Shown here piece by piece: positions 22,358-33,398 of a DNA stretch of 64,000 nucleotides. The stretch is taken from NCBI GenBank assembly GCA_959347315.1, contig OY365806.1:26418015-26482014 (forward strand). The letters run 5' to 3'. Source of the stretch: Bimastos eiseni. Lineage: Eukaryota; Annelida; Clitellata; Crassiclitellata; Lumbricidae. The position numbers and the translations under genes were made by a program. The notes under the pieces were generated by a model. It was not told the DNA's origin, searched no databases, and was given only the letters and a program-made list of their open reading frames with translations. The stretch's first letter is position 1. Every line of letters starts with the position of its first letter.

Positions 22358-22869
22358 AAGGGTGGTGCAAAAATTTATTGATGCAGTACAAGAAAAAATT
22401 TCCTGAATTGAGCTCTGATCGAACGTTAAAACTTCTAACAAACATTCCATTCCCTCCCCAGATAAGCCACTTTTACAAACTGTCACTTTTGCCTAAAATG
22501 ACGGCCAGCAGAGATGACATAACTGTGCCCAGGATAATTAAGCGGGCACTATGACTCACTCTGCACAAAAGCTATGTTTTGACACTTTCTCATGGCTTAA
22601 ACTAGCACAATGCCTACTGGGTCGTCCGAATTCCGAAGTAGTCATGCTCGACGAAGCCCGAGTTCCACACACTATGGGAATGGAACAGAATGCTGTCCCT
22701 CACAGACCCAATGATGTTGCTGACATCATTTTGTTCATAAAGATTGAAAATAATATTATAAATTTATTTTAAAATATTGGCGCCGATTATCTTACCCCTC
22801 GCTGATACCGCCGATATCTCTATAATCAGACCCGATTAAGAGTGCTGCCGATGTATCGGTACAGCCCTA
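22358..22869. mobile_element. Possible small hAT element
   Basis: The right end, reverse-complemented, reads TAGGGCTGTACCGATACATC, a hAT-like TIR. The left end reads AGGGTGGTGCAAAAATTTAT, which is similar only over the first bases. ATTG is shared by the two flanks, but an 8-bp duplication is not intact. The right end is convincing; the left end is tentative. Confidence 0.4.
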
Positions 22870-22929
22870 ATTGTGGAGCATATCAGCGGTGGGCATTTGG
22901 CGGCGGTTGAACCAGATAAGCTATGTCTC

Positions 22930-24345
22930 ACAGGAAGAGATGTATAAAGATACCATTGAGTTTTAGGTGCTTAGATGCACACCATGTTTGGATATGACAG
23001 AAATAGACGTATAAGCAAAAAAATAGCAATTAGCAATGTTTTTGGCAGACAGTTTGATGTATAGCTGTGTATCATTGGCACAGAGATGTATAAAGATATC
23101 ATTAACATGGATTGGAAAGCAACAGGTTAACATGTAACTGAATTACAAATTACCAATTACTGGTGAAAATGTAAGTGAATTACATATTAAAAACTACTTT
23201 CAAGTTTTGTTGAAAATTACTAATTACAAATTATGTAACTTCAATCATCCCAAATTACAAACACTATCAGGATCAATAAATGCAGGCAAGATTCTGCAAG
23301 AAACATAGGCCTTTTCTATTTTCCATTTATTTTGCATAACATTGTCAGAAACCAATGACTTATTCTAATTTTCTTTCAGAAGCAGCAGCTGTCTGAAATA
23401 TCAATTTTCAGTGGTGGAAATAATTATTGTATCACCCTGTGATCAAAGCTAGCTATGATACATCGATATATATTATAAGTAGGCCTAATAAGCAGAACCA
23501 ATGAACCTTCATTATTTTCTTAGTTGCATCGACCAACAGAGTTGAGCAGATATTCCTGAAAATATGTGAATAACCGGTAGCACTGAACACCAAAAAGATA
23601 TCAAAAAGTCTAAGAAAATACTGAAAAAGCCCTAAAAAGGACGTACATGAGGGTCGGTCAGGATAAGCATCGTGAGGGTCAGTTAGAGTTAGTGTAGTTT
23701 ATCGATAACAGAGCTGCAGAAGTAATTTCTTTGTACTTTCTCGGTATCTTTTTGGTATTTAGTGCTAACCGTGACTAACGGATCTTTTGCTTGTTTACAT
23801 CATAATATGAGCGACATCGCTAAAAAAACTAACTTCAAATGTATTTAATCGATTGTTAGCTTATTGCAGAGTGATTGGATAATTACTACCATCAGTGTAT
23901 CCCAGAGAGTGTCTGAAGACTCTCTCTAGCAGTGCAGAAGAAGGCAGAGCAACATTAAATTGCAAAAATCAGTAAGACAATTTTTGACCCTATTAATTTT
24001 TACATTACGAATTTAGTACTCAAGTAAGCTCAATATAAAGTAATTTGTTTTCGTAATGTAATTTTAAATTACAAATTACAGGCAAGAATGAATTAGAGAT
24101 TACAAATAAAATCGATTTTGGGCAACAAATTACAAATTAACAATTGTAATTCAAATTATTACTCTCATTCACTCAATGAAATTACTGCTCATCCCAGCAT
24201 ATTAAGAAGCAATGTGAACAATGTCTGAGGGGACGAGGATAAACAAAAGGGGCCAGGAATGGATCGTTGAGGGACACCAAAAAGGATGTTGAAGTTCTTT
24301 GAGGTACAAAGACGCACTGAGCGTAAACGATCTGTAACTAATGAT
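22930..24345. repeat. Interspersed repeat split by an AATTAC-rich insertion
   Basis: Sequence at 23045-23100 (GTATAGCTGTGTATCATTGG) and at 24205-24345 (CGAGGATAAACAAAAGGGGC, then GGACACCAAAAAGG) looks like two halves of one widely dispersed animal repeat. Between them (about 23105-24196) lies a region rich in AATTACAAATTA at both ends, ending ATTACTGCTCATCCCAGCA. That region looks like an inserted hAT-type non-autonomous element. Boundaries are approximate. Confidence 0.45.
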
Positions 24346-24499
24346 CTGTAAAAAAGTCCGATCTAGACTAGGAGACTAGCAGAGAGGCCATCATGCCAAA
24401 TTGCATCTGAAGACCTTCAAGAAGAATGGACCGATTAAGACAGTCAAAGCAGAACTGAAATCCAGCAAAAGCAGAGCAGTGATCAAACGTGTGTGTAGA

Positions 24500-24749
24500 G
24501 AATCGTTGAAACCCGAATCCCTGAAACTGATACCCGTCATATCCCCGAAAACGAAGCTGGATTGATGAAAAGGATTCAGCATAAATGGAGGCTGGATCAA
24601 TTAAAATAATTCATGCAGAAGCCGGATTGATGAATGAATTGCGCTGTTTTGAGACAGTTCAGTGTTTTTCAATAGTACATTTGTTTTCTGAGAATCGGGC
24701 ATTTTGGTCTTTTTAGTGTTTTCGGGTTCCGATAATTCGGGTTGATCCC
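24500..24749. mobile_element. Small fold-back element with AACCCGAATCCC ends (copy 1)
   Basis: The left end has GAAACCCGAATCCCTGAAAC and the right end the inverse (TTCGGGTTCCGATAATTCGG). The interior has three minisatellite units (GAAGCTGGATTGATGAAAAG), then TTGCGCTGTTTTGAGACAGT. It is an inverted copy of 25635-25883, and the two flank the element at 24850-25480. Confidence 0.8.
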
Positions 24750-24849
24750 TATGAACCAGAATAAAGTGCTAAGATTATGCCGTCGTAAACTTTAACACAG
24801 CTGTTTCTTAGTCTTTCAGATTACAAACTCATTTAGTTAAAACTCTAGT

Positions 24850-25480
24850 TCAGCACATTTTATTCAACAATATTTTATCCAAAAAAATAGCATATTTAGT
24901 TATTTGGTATAAACTGTAGCTTAAATGGAGAAGAGGTCGATAAAAAAGAAGAAGGTGCAAGTAGAAACTGGATTGATGAAAGAAATCATGCTTAAATGGA
25001 AGCTGGATTGATGAAAATATCATGCTTGATTGATGCGAGAATGTCGCCATGATGAACGTGGAATTGATGTAAACAAAGTCGTGTAGGCGCGCAAAACCAG
25101 ATTGATGAAAAGAAATATACCTAAGTGGAAGCTGGATTGATGAAAAGAAATAAACTTAAATGGAGGCTGGATCAACAAAGAGAAACATGCATGAATTGAA
25201 GCTGAATCGATGAAGATGTCATGCATAATTAGAGTTCGATTGATGACAAAATGGCGTCGTGATGCAATCGCATGGAATTTCTGATCAACATTTTTGTTTA
25301 ATTAAATACTCTAAAACACACTTTGAAAATTCTTTTCATCGATCCATCTTCCATTTAAACATTATTATTATCATCAATCCAGTTTGTACTTACAATGATA
25401 CAATGAAGGAAATAATTAAATATACGCTGAAATGCACTGCAAGCACATGAGATAACAAAATATGCTAAAATACACTTTTA
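24850..25480. mobile_element. Fold-back element with minisatellite arms (copy B)
   Basis: The left arm contains repeated AAATGGAAGCTGGATTGATG units. The right arm is inverse (CATCGATCCATCTTCCATTT). The right end AATATGCTAAAATACACTTT is the inverse of the left end of the element at 14129-14785, identifying the same subfamily. Internal landmarks CTGTAGCTTAAATGG and ATGAAGGAAATAATTAAATA are shared with that element. Confidence 0.8.
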
Positions 25481-25634
25481 CCCAGGTTTACCCTCATTTA
25501 GTTAGTTAATATGAAATATTTCTAATAAAATTAAACCACTTCATACAAACAGCAAGAACAATTGTTCTCTTCTTGCGCCATGTGCACAAATCGACATAAA
25601 TAACTCAGCTACGTATGTATACGCATCCGTGGAA

Positions 25635-25883
25635 GGGGATTAACCCGAATCATCGAAACCCGAATCCCCGAAAACGCTGAAAAGGCCAAAAAACCGATTC
25701 CCCCAAAACAGCAATGTACTTTTGAAAACCACTGAACTGTCTAAAAACAGCGCAATTCTTTCATCAATCCAGCTTCTACTTGAATTCTTTTCATCCATCC
25801 AGTTTCAATTTAAGCAGAATCCTTTTCATCAATCCAGCTTCGTTTTCGGTGATACTGCGGGGAATTCGGGTTTCGGCGATTCG
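25635..25883. mobile_element. Small fold-back element with AACCCGAATCCC ends (copy 2, inverted)
   Basis: It is the reverse complement of the copy at 24500-24749 along its whole length: TTAACCCGAATCATCGAAAC at one end, TCAATCCAGCTTCGTTTTCG at the other, and TCTAAAAACAGCGCAATTC in the middle. Together the pair makes the 24.5-25.9 kb region a large imperfect palindrome. Confidence 0.82.
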
Positions 25884-26027
25884 CTACGCACCCCGTGGAA
25901 GACACATTTGGATTACTTACTTTCGTTTTAAAAATAGTCAAATTTTATTCAGTATTTATATGAACAAAGGTTAACCTTATATTACAATGCAATCGAAGTT
26001 GAAAATACGCTACGAAATAATGAGAAC

Positions 26028-26170
26028 GACATTTTTCTCGTGTAATCTGTAAAATCCAAATAACCAGACAACAAAATGGCGAACAAAAAAATCGTCACGA
26101 TGAAAAAACTTCTAGTGCTAGGATGAGGAACTTAATGCAAAACGCATATCTGACATCTAGCGACTGAGCT
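26028..26170 (-). promoter_or_regulatory. Candidate promoter or first exon of zinc-finger gene 2
   Basis: On the minus strand GTCGCTAGATGTCAG is followed by GTTCGCCATTTTGTTG and CAGATTACACGAG, in the same order and similar spacing as at 15695-15870. It lies about 5.7 kb upstream of the ATG of paralogue 2. The conserved block outside any coding sequence, beside a CGCCATTTTG site, suggests a retained promoter; this is inference. Confidence 0.5.
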
Positions 26171-27246
26171 TGAATGTATACAGATCGATGGACTTCTATA
26201 CAAAATTTTGATTAATTGTACTTGGTGTCTGTATTTGGCGCGTGCACTTGCACTCGAGTACCTTATATACCTTAACGACGAGATGCATTGTTCTCTAAGT
26301 CACTTTTTCAGCGCACGTGAATAAGCTGCTGCCTTGTGCTTGTATTTCAAGTGGCGCTTTAGTAGTCTAGAGGTAACGATTACGATTTTTGCACACGCGT
26401 CTTTGGAGTTTTAAATAGCGTACATGTACTTGCACTTGAAACCAAGGTGCTTACACCTGTATTTGTAACTGAATTTGAGACTTTACTTATGCCTATATAT
26501 GACAATTGTTCCTAAAAGGGATACATGACGCATGATGAATTTGTTCGGGTGCGAATAGATTTCTGCCTTCCGTAACACTTGCGACGTTCCACCGCCCAAC
26601 CCAATCAATGCGCATATTTTTACAATTGCTCAACTCTAGTGATTTCAGAGTGAGCTTTAATTACAGCTTTGGCTTCAAGATCATGCTCATGATCACTGAA
26701 GTGTCTGTTAACGCATTTTATCTGTCATGGACACCTTGCCCAAGTTTAATTTGTTACAAATGCTATCACAAAATGATCAATCCCAAAAACATTTTTATTC
26801 ACCAATTTAATCGACTGCTTGCTAGATGACGTCAAAATGATTTCCATATGCGACAATTTCCAGTTTCTTTTCTCAATAAAAATAATTACGAAGTGTGTTT
26901 TATTACAACAACTTGAAATGTGACTTCTCATAAATTCGCTTTTAATAACTTTCTGCGGCGTTAAATGTTTATTGACCATCAACAATCAGCGGTTGCACTC
27001 ATTAAAAGTGATATAACTTCTGTTCTATATGAAATATTTCAGTCAATTTTGGCGGTGATATGCAAATATGAATTGGCATTCAGCCTGTAAAATTTCATTT
27101 AATATTTCCTACATTTGGTCGAAATAATAGCAAAACACCGCAAGGGGTTAATTTTTTAGGCCCACCCTGTACATAGAATACAATGAGATCTATGGCGGCA
27201 AAACAATTTAGCTAGTTGATCATCACCGGCGAAAAAGAACATTTTT
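26171..27246. other. No gene or clear element seen
   Basis: AT-rich intergenic DNA. Short ORFs on both strands have no motif. The stretch 27150-27180 (AGGCCCACCCTGTACATAG) may be the edge of a dispersed repeat. Confidence 0.4.
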
Positions 27247-27662
27247 GGTACGTAATTATCGGTTAATTCACCCGACTTAAATTTCCTATATTAGAATTAC
27301 ATATATGGAATTAAAAAAAATTTACGATGTCTCCAGCTTACATTTTTTTCAATCCAGCCTTGATTTAAGCATGATTCATTTCATCAACCCAGCTTCCATT
27401 TCCACGATTCTTTTCGTCACATACAGCTTCAATTTGCGTAGGAATCTATTCATCACCTCCAGCTTCCATTTGCATGCGATTCTTTTCATCACATCCAACT
27501 TCCATTTAGGTATATTTTTTCATCAATCCACCTTCCATTTATGTGCATATGTTTTCATTGATCCAGCTTCCATTTATGTGTATCTATTTTCATGAATGTA
27601 CGGAAGAGCGTCATGGCCGATAACTATAGGAAAATTAATTCGGTGAATTAATGGATAAGTAC
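27247..27662. mobile_element. Fold-back type element with GGTTAATTCACC ends
   Basis: The left end GGTACGTAATTATCGGTTAA, then TTCACC, is inverse to the right end (GGTGAATTAATGGATAAGTA). The interior is a one-directional array of about seven minisatellite units of the type TTCATCAATCCAGCTTCCAT. Unlike other copies, only one arm orientation is seen. Confidence 0.72.
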
Positions 27663-27691
27663 CCAAAGCACCCTATCGACCACCATCACAA

Positions 27692-28412
27692 TCGGAGCAG
27701 GACGTTTTGGCGCAGCCGTTTTGGCGCAGGGCGTTTGGGCGCAGATAGCTGATACAATATATAATGTAACACGAAGCATGATCGATGATAATAATTATGC
27801 TAAACTGGGAATTGGAATGATGAAAAGAGTCATGCTTAAATAGAAGAGGGATGGATATGAGAATTCTACTCGTCGTGCAACCCTTTTAGTCACAACGTTT
27901 TTATCAAGATCGCTTCCAATTAAACTGCATTATTTTCATCAGTCCAGCTTCAAATTAAGCACGATTATTTTCATCAATCCATCTTCCATTTAAGTATAAT
28001 TATTTTCATCAATCCGGCTTCCGCTTAAACGTGAAACATGATTATTTTCATCTATCCGGCTTCTTTTTAAGCATGATTATTTTCATCAACCCCGCTTCCA
28101 TTTAAGCCTGATTCTTTTAATCAATCCAGGTTCCATTTAAGCATGATTATTTTTATCAATTAAGCTTCCATTTAAGCACGAATCTTTTCGTCAATCCAGT
28201 TCCCAGCTTAACAGTATCCTTTTCATTGATCCGGCTTGTAGTTACAAATGATTATTTTCACTGATCCATCTTCTACAACCGACGCTCCCGAGGCTTCACC
28301 TGATTTGCCATGTGGAATAATTTACGACACTAAAGTGTAGATTGCCATGTAATATATTTATATAATATGTAATATACAATATTATTGTATCAGAGATCTG
28401 CGCCAAAACGTC
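27692..28412. mobile_element. Fold-back element with TTTTGGCGCAG ends (copy 2)
   Basis: The left end has three tandem roughly 15-bp units (ACGTTTTGGCGCAG, CCGTTTTGGCGCAG, GGCGTTTGGGCGCAG) followed by ATAGCTGATACAATATA. The right end has one inverse unit (ATCTGCGCCAAAACGT). The body is a long array of ATTATTTTCATCAATCCAGC units with about two opposed units on the left. The number of terminal units varies between ends and between copies, as in TU-type fold-back elements. Confidence 0.85.
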
Positions 28413-29297
28413 ACGTACCGCATAACAATTAAGTATCAGTTAAGTATTTTGTAACAGGAAGGTTGTAGTGGCCTCGAATGCGATTCTTTAAATATCTGGA
28501 AATGCAGAAAACCTGGCATCAGAAAGTTATACGAACCAACACTTGAGTGTGCTGTACATGTAGTTATGTACAATTCAATAAAAAAAACTTAGGTAGCCTG
28601 TTTATGTTAAAAAGTTAACTAAAAATCTTCAAAGGTGATAATTATGTTTTTTTAAGGTCTTGTTTTAATTGAAGTCAAAATTTATAAATTTATTGGAATT
28701 GTGATTTGTGACGTTCACATCATTCCTCACTCACTGAATTTGTTGAATAGCAAGAAACAGTCTATGGGAATTTCTTCTAGGCCATCTCGATCGTAATTTT
28801 GGTCCTATGCGCGACTGTGCATACATTAAAAAAGTCTAACACCTTACAACCAAAAAAACTTTCTTGAAAAACAACTTATGTTTGGCAAACCCTGCCTCCT
28901 ACTCACTGCCTATTGGTCATGTCTAGCTTTAATGCATACCTTTGCGCTAAGCTTCAGAAATAGGCCTATGGCACATGTGTTGCAACTGATCTAAACAAGT
29001 AAATCCAATATTTATGATAAGCAGAAGCCTCTGAATAGATACAGATTCATTTCAGTACTTGTTTATTCGTTTATATTCCCTTGATTTGATATAACAATTG
29101 ATCCGGTCCTATTTCTTTATCTATGTTTCGTTTTTTTTTAAATTTCAGTTCACTTAATATTTCTTTACTCATTATAAAATGTAAAAATCAGCAAATAAGA
29201 TTAATTAGTAATCTGTTGCCAAGGTCGGTAAAGTTGTACAAGTAGCCAATAAAATATGCAGATAGTGGAGAGTCATTAATCCACTACCAGACAATAC
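28413..29297. other. No gene seen
   Basis: AT-rich sequence with no supported exon. It may contain the 3' UTR of the minus-strand exon ending at 29298. Confidence 0.4.
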
Positions 29298-29603
29298 CTA
29301 GAAATTGTTCGAGGAGTAGCCATTATTGAAACCACAACGGTAGTCATCATCAGTATTGGAGGTCATGTAGCTATTGCATCCAGAAGTTCCGAAACCGAAA
29401 TGCTCATCTTCTTTATCATCACCGCAATAGTTCATATCATCGGTCATTGGGGAATCGTTCCTACGGTTGTTGGTCCTGTATCCGAAGTTGTGGTCCATCA
29501 TGTCCGGTGGATTGTAAGACATCATCGAAGACATTGGAGGACGGTTACTTTCGTAGCCGGTAAAACCATTTGATCGATTGTTGTAGCCCGCAGAGGATCC
29601 CAT
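29298..29603 (-). CDS. Terminal exon of a Ser/Asn/Gly/Tyr-rich protein
   Basis: This encodes 101 residues beginning MGSSAGYNNRSNGFTGYESN, with PPDMMDHNFGYRTNN and an acidic DDKEDEHFGFG stretch, ending at a stop at 29298. The sequence before it on the minus strand (TTTGATACCTTTCAG directly abutting ATGGGATCC) is a good splice acceptor, so the ATG is probably an internal Met rather than a start. Composition (N, G, S, Y, D, M) is low-complexity and similar to the exon at 33399-34638, and phase 0 fits that exon's candidate donor. I do not recognise the family. Confidence 0.55.
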   Translation of the reverse strand: MGSSAGYNNRSNGFTGYESNRPPMSSMMSYNPPDMMDHNFGYRTNNRRNDSPMTDDMNYCGDDKEDEHFGFGTSGCNSYMTSNTDDDYRCGFNNGYSSNNF

Positions 29604-30072
29604 CTGAAAGGTATCAAATGTGTCAACTGATTAAAATTTATTCAGATTTAAAAGCGATTAGAAAGAAATGAAAAAAACGGATCAGTGATGGATGAAATTT
29701 GATATATTTGTGAAATAATTTTTGTGAAATTCTACTAGGCTAAATCATAATAATGAAATTCATTTGAACAGGAAATGCATTTGAAAATTACACAAGAATA
29801 ACTTCAAAAAATTAAAATAACTTCGAAAATCATTGAAAGATTAAGAAAAGTATTTCAAAATGATAAGTACGTGTAACAATAAATTCAGTGAATTTATATA
29901 ACTTTCATAAATTGAGCACAATTGTAAGAGGAAAAAAGCCTGTAATGCAAATGACTTTTAATAGAATATAGTTACAGGATAAAATGGCAGCTCACAAGCA
30001 AATGCGAAATTAATTTGACAAAATGGAAATACATTTTAGGAAATACAAATCATTTTGAGACTGCTCTATTCT

Positions 30073-30178
30073 GATAACGCAATTTCAAAGAGATGACTTT
30101 GACAGACAAAAGAATATTCCTAAATTAGGAAAAAAATTCTTTTGTCTTTCAATGTCAACTCCTTGAAATTGCGTTCTC
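30073..30178. repeat. Near-perfect 43-bp hairpin
   Basis: The left arm at 30073-30115 begins GATAACGCAATTTCAAAGAG. The right arm at 30136-30178 is its inverse with about five mismatches, separated by a loop of about 20 bases. It could be a small palindromic MITE or a precursor-like RNA hairpin. It lies in the presumed intron of the minus-strand repeat-protein gene. Confidence 0.7.
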
Positions 30179-30369
30179 GGAAAGTGGCACGGAAGGCATT
30201 GACGGATGTCGATTAGGGGTCTGCGGGTATACTGGTAGTATGTGCAACATAATTATGTCGCCTATCCGATATATATACTCGGACGTAGTCAGAATTTCAG
30301 ATCTCTGCCGTTCGCAGTCCCAACGACAAAGCGAGAATAGTACGATCATGCAGAAGACGGTCTGTCACC

Positions 30370-30830
30370 TTGTCTGACCAACGTCTCTTAAAAATAAGAA
30401 AGAGAGCCAATATAATGAATACCTCGTCGACAATGACAAAGAATATGGAGAAAAAGATCAACGCATGCGAAATGTGGATATGGAGGAAGATTCAGAGACT
30501 ATCATGGACGAAGAAGAAGACAAACGAATGGGTGCGCAGGGAGATTGGAGTTGAGAATGACGAGACGTTAAAACAGCGTTGAGAAGGAAGCTGGGGTTCT
30601 TTGGACATGCTATGCGATCAGATAGACTGGAGAAGGAAATTATGCTGGCGTGTGGAGAAGGAAAGAAGAAAAGAATGCGCCCAAGAAAAAATTGGATGGA
30701 CGAGATACACGAAAACACCGGAACGAACCTGGAGGAACTAAAGGACGCGACTTCGGAAAGAAAGACACGGAGAAGGTTGATCATGACGGTCGTTAGAGTT
30801 CGACGAACTGACAGCACAAGGTATGTGATA
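30370..30830 (+). pseudogene. RTE-type retrotransposon C-terminal fragment
   Basis: The frame encodes KINACEMWIWRKIQRLSWTK, then NEWVRREIGV, a stop, then RRKLGFFGHAMR, RPRKNWMDEI and VRRTDSTR. This is the characteristic C-terminal region after the reverse transcriptase in RTE-like elements (pattern EMWxWRRMxRISWT, RRRKLxFFGHxMR, GRPRxxWxDxI). Only the tail is present, with at least one frame disruption near 30583. Confidence 0.8.
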
Positions 30831-31410
30831 AAAATTTATACTTCTCTTTGGTCCTGCAGGCCAGCCCACTCATTCTTTGACTAATCTGTTCATTGTTCTT
30901 ACTAGGTTGCTGTCTGTCTTTATGAACGAATCCCAAGGAAATATTAAATCGTTGTTGAAACACGCAGGACTACTGTATACACCAACTGCAACTGGAATTA
31001 CTGCGGCGATCAGAAAATGGTAGGACTGCCACTAGGAATGCAACTCGGAGTCCCTGATAGACCAAATAAGCACTGCTGCCTCATTTGAGTTAGACGTATA
31101 AAGAGTAGGACCCATAGCTATAAATAAGCAAGCGGGCCGTTCCGTTTCTGTATATATGCGCTTGGTTCGAGAAAGTAGAATTGGGGCACACAAATAAACA
31201 TCGGACAGATAAGAAATCTCGTGAAAGAGATGAACAAAGAAGGTGAACGATTTCGATTCTTAAGAACGATCTCTTCAAGCGTACTTGACGCCTAGACCAA
31301 TGAAGGCATTTATGTTGGCCTCCGATTACACATATCTTTAATGACACAGAAGCTAGAAGATCTGCCAGTGGGGCCCAAAAATGGCACGGAAGGCATTGAA
31401 GGATGTCGAT

Positions 31411-32526
31411 TAGGGGTCTGCGGGCATACCGTACCAGCGGGTAAGCCGTAACCGACCCGTACCCGCGGGTACAGGTAGGGTACGGGTACGTATTTTAATG
31501 GTCGGTCCGGTACGGGTAGAATAATCACGGGTACGGGTATACCCGGTTATACCCGTGTTAACGTCAGGTTTTAGGGTTACAATGTCAACATTAAATATGT
31601 TGGTGAGTCTTGCGTCCTCAAAGACTTAATTACTATTACAAACTAGCAAATTCGAAACCTAAGTACTATATATCTGTATGTAATGTTTCCCCATCTATTT
31701 TTTTCATGTTAATTGCTGTTTTTCTTATTCCTCTTCCTCCTCCTTTCCTTGTTAATCATCCTGCTGATCCTCCTCTGCCTTTCCGCCTCCTTCACCTCTT
31801 CTTTCTCCAGCTCCTAATTTCTGCTTCTGCTCTGCCTATAGCTCTTTCTCTCCCTCTTACGCTTCCTCTTCTTCCTCCTTCATTTAGTCCTCTTCCTCCT
31901 CTATTTTGTCCTCATCTTCATCCTCCTCTTCATCTTCATCCTTCAGCTTTTCCTTCTGCTTCTGACCGTCTGCAGTCTCTCCTCCTTCGTTCTCTTTTTC
32001 TTCTTTTCCTACTCCTCATCCTTCTCTTCTTCATCTCATCCTCAAGTTCCGCACTCCTCTTCTAAGTCTTCCTCTTCCTCCTGCCTCCGATCTCTTCTTC
32101 TTCCTGCTTCTCCATCTCCGCCTGTCCCATCTGCTGCCTCTTCTTTCCTTCATCTTCCACTTACCCTTCCTCCTGCTTCCGTTCTCCTCCTCTTCCTCTC
32201 CTTCCTTGCCTTTATCCTCCTCCACTCCCTCCTTCTTCTTCTGCTTCCGCCGCCATCGCTACCTCACGGACGCTGTTACTGATGCCGTTGTTGTTGTTGC
32301 TGCTACTACTACTACGACCGACAACAGCATAATGCTTAATAAGATGTGATCCTATTAGTCTGGCAGGCAGCAGGACTATATGAAGGCATGCTAATAACGT
32401 CACGGGTACGGGTATACCCGCGAGTACGGATCGGGTAGGCATTTTTAGCACTGGTTGGGTACGGGTAACGGTTCTGGGATACGGGTACGGGTCGGGTAGA
32501 AAAAACTCTCTACCAGCAGACATCTA
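31411..32526. mobile_element. hAT element with TAGGGGTCTGC ends
   Basis: The left end TAGGGGTCTGCGGG is inverse to the right end (CCAGCAGACATCTA). Flanking octamers are ATGTCGAT (31403-31410) and ATGTCAAT (32527-32534), a 7/8 match that fits the 8-bp target duplication of hAT transposons. Subterminal DNA is full of ACGGGTACGGGTA-like repeats in both orientations. The interior is a roughly 520-bp pyrimidine tract and there is no transposase, so it is non-autonomous. Confidence 0.8.
31718..32240 (+). repeat. Long polypyrimidine tract (CTT/CCT-rich)
   Basis: Over 500 bases are almost entirely C and T on the plus strand, with many CTTCCTCCTCTTCC runs and occasional G or A. It lies inside the hAT element. 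ORFs predicted on either strand here are artefacts of composition. Such mirror-rich homopurine/homopyrimidine DNA can adopt triplex structures. Confidence 0.85.
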
Positions 32527-33104
32527 ATGTCAATGAAAACTTTCTTTGCAACAGCAGAACGCCAAACTATGCCAAGCTAGTTAACATACTTCAAGAATAC
32601 AAAACCTTGAAGTACAACATGCCGCTGAAGATTCAGTTTCAGCATTACCAATTCTTACTAGTCTTAGTGCAGTTAAGTATGACAATGATTAAAGGTTTCA
32701 TGATGCCATTGTGACCAAGGATGCGCGGAATCAGGGCAACTGGAACACAATGCTAACCGACTATTGCTGGACACTGAAGCAAGAAGCAACAGACGCACAA
32801 AAGGGTCGGCAGCAAAAAACCTATTCGTACCGTTTAGGCTTCAGCCAAGGCAATAATTACCTCGGTATAATCGAAATGCAATTTCACATTTATACAAATT
32901 CCTAAATTTTGTGTTCAGTTTGAAGTTCTCCATCATAATGATAAAAAACGATTTCAGAAAAAAAGAAATGATTATCTTCATCGTTGTCGCCTAAGTATCT
33001 TCAATAATTTCCGCAATGTTCAGTACCATGAATCCTCAACCTCGTCATCAGTATCACCATTCACCACCATCGTAATCAACTTTAGCAATTTGCATACATA
33101 TCAT

Positions 33105-33332
33105 CAACAACAGCAACACCACCACCACCACCATCATGCATCATCATCATTCATCATCATCGTCGTCATCATCATCGTCATCATCATCGTCATTCATCAT
33201 CATCATCATCGTCATTCATCATCGTCATTCATCATCGTCATCGTCATCATGCATCATCATCGTCATTCATCATCATCATCATCATCGTCATTCATCATCG
33301 TCATCGTCATTCATCATCGTCATCGTGCATCG

Positions 33333-33377
<45 letters not shown>

Positions 33378-33380
33378 ATA
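33105..33380 (+). repeat. ATC/GTC trinucleotide microsatellite
   Basis: Some 275 bases of CATCATCATC with interspersed GTC and TTC units. The Ser-, His- and Ile-rich ORFs over it are frame shadows. It directly abuts the end of the minus-strand repeat-protein exon. Confidence 0.9.
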
Positions 33381-33398
33381 ATAACTGAACATAATCAC

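Noticed and set aside
31610..32065. Leu/Pro/Ser-rich ORF of 151 codons and its antisense Glu/Arg-rich counterparts
   Set aside because: They lie wholly or partly on the polypyrimidine tract inside a hAT element; composition alone explains them.
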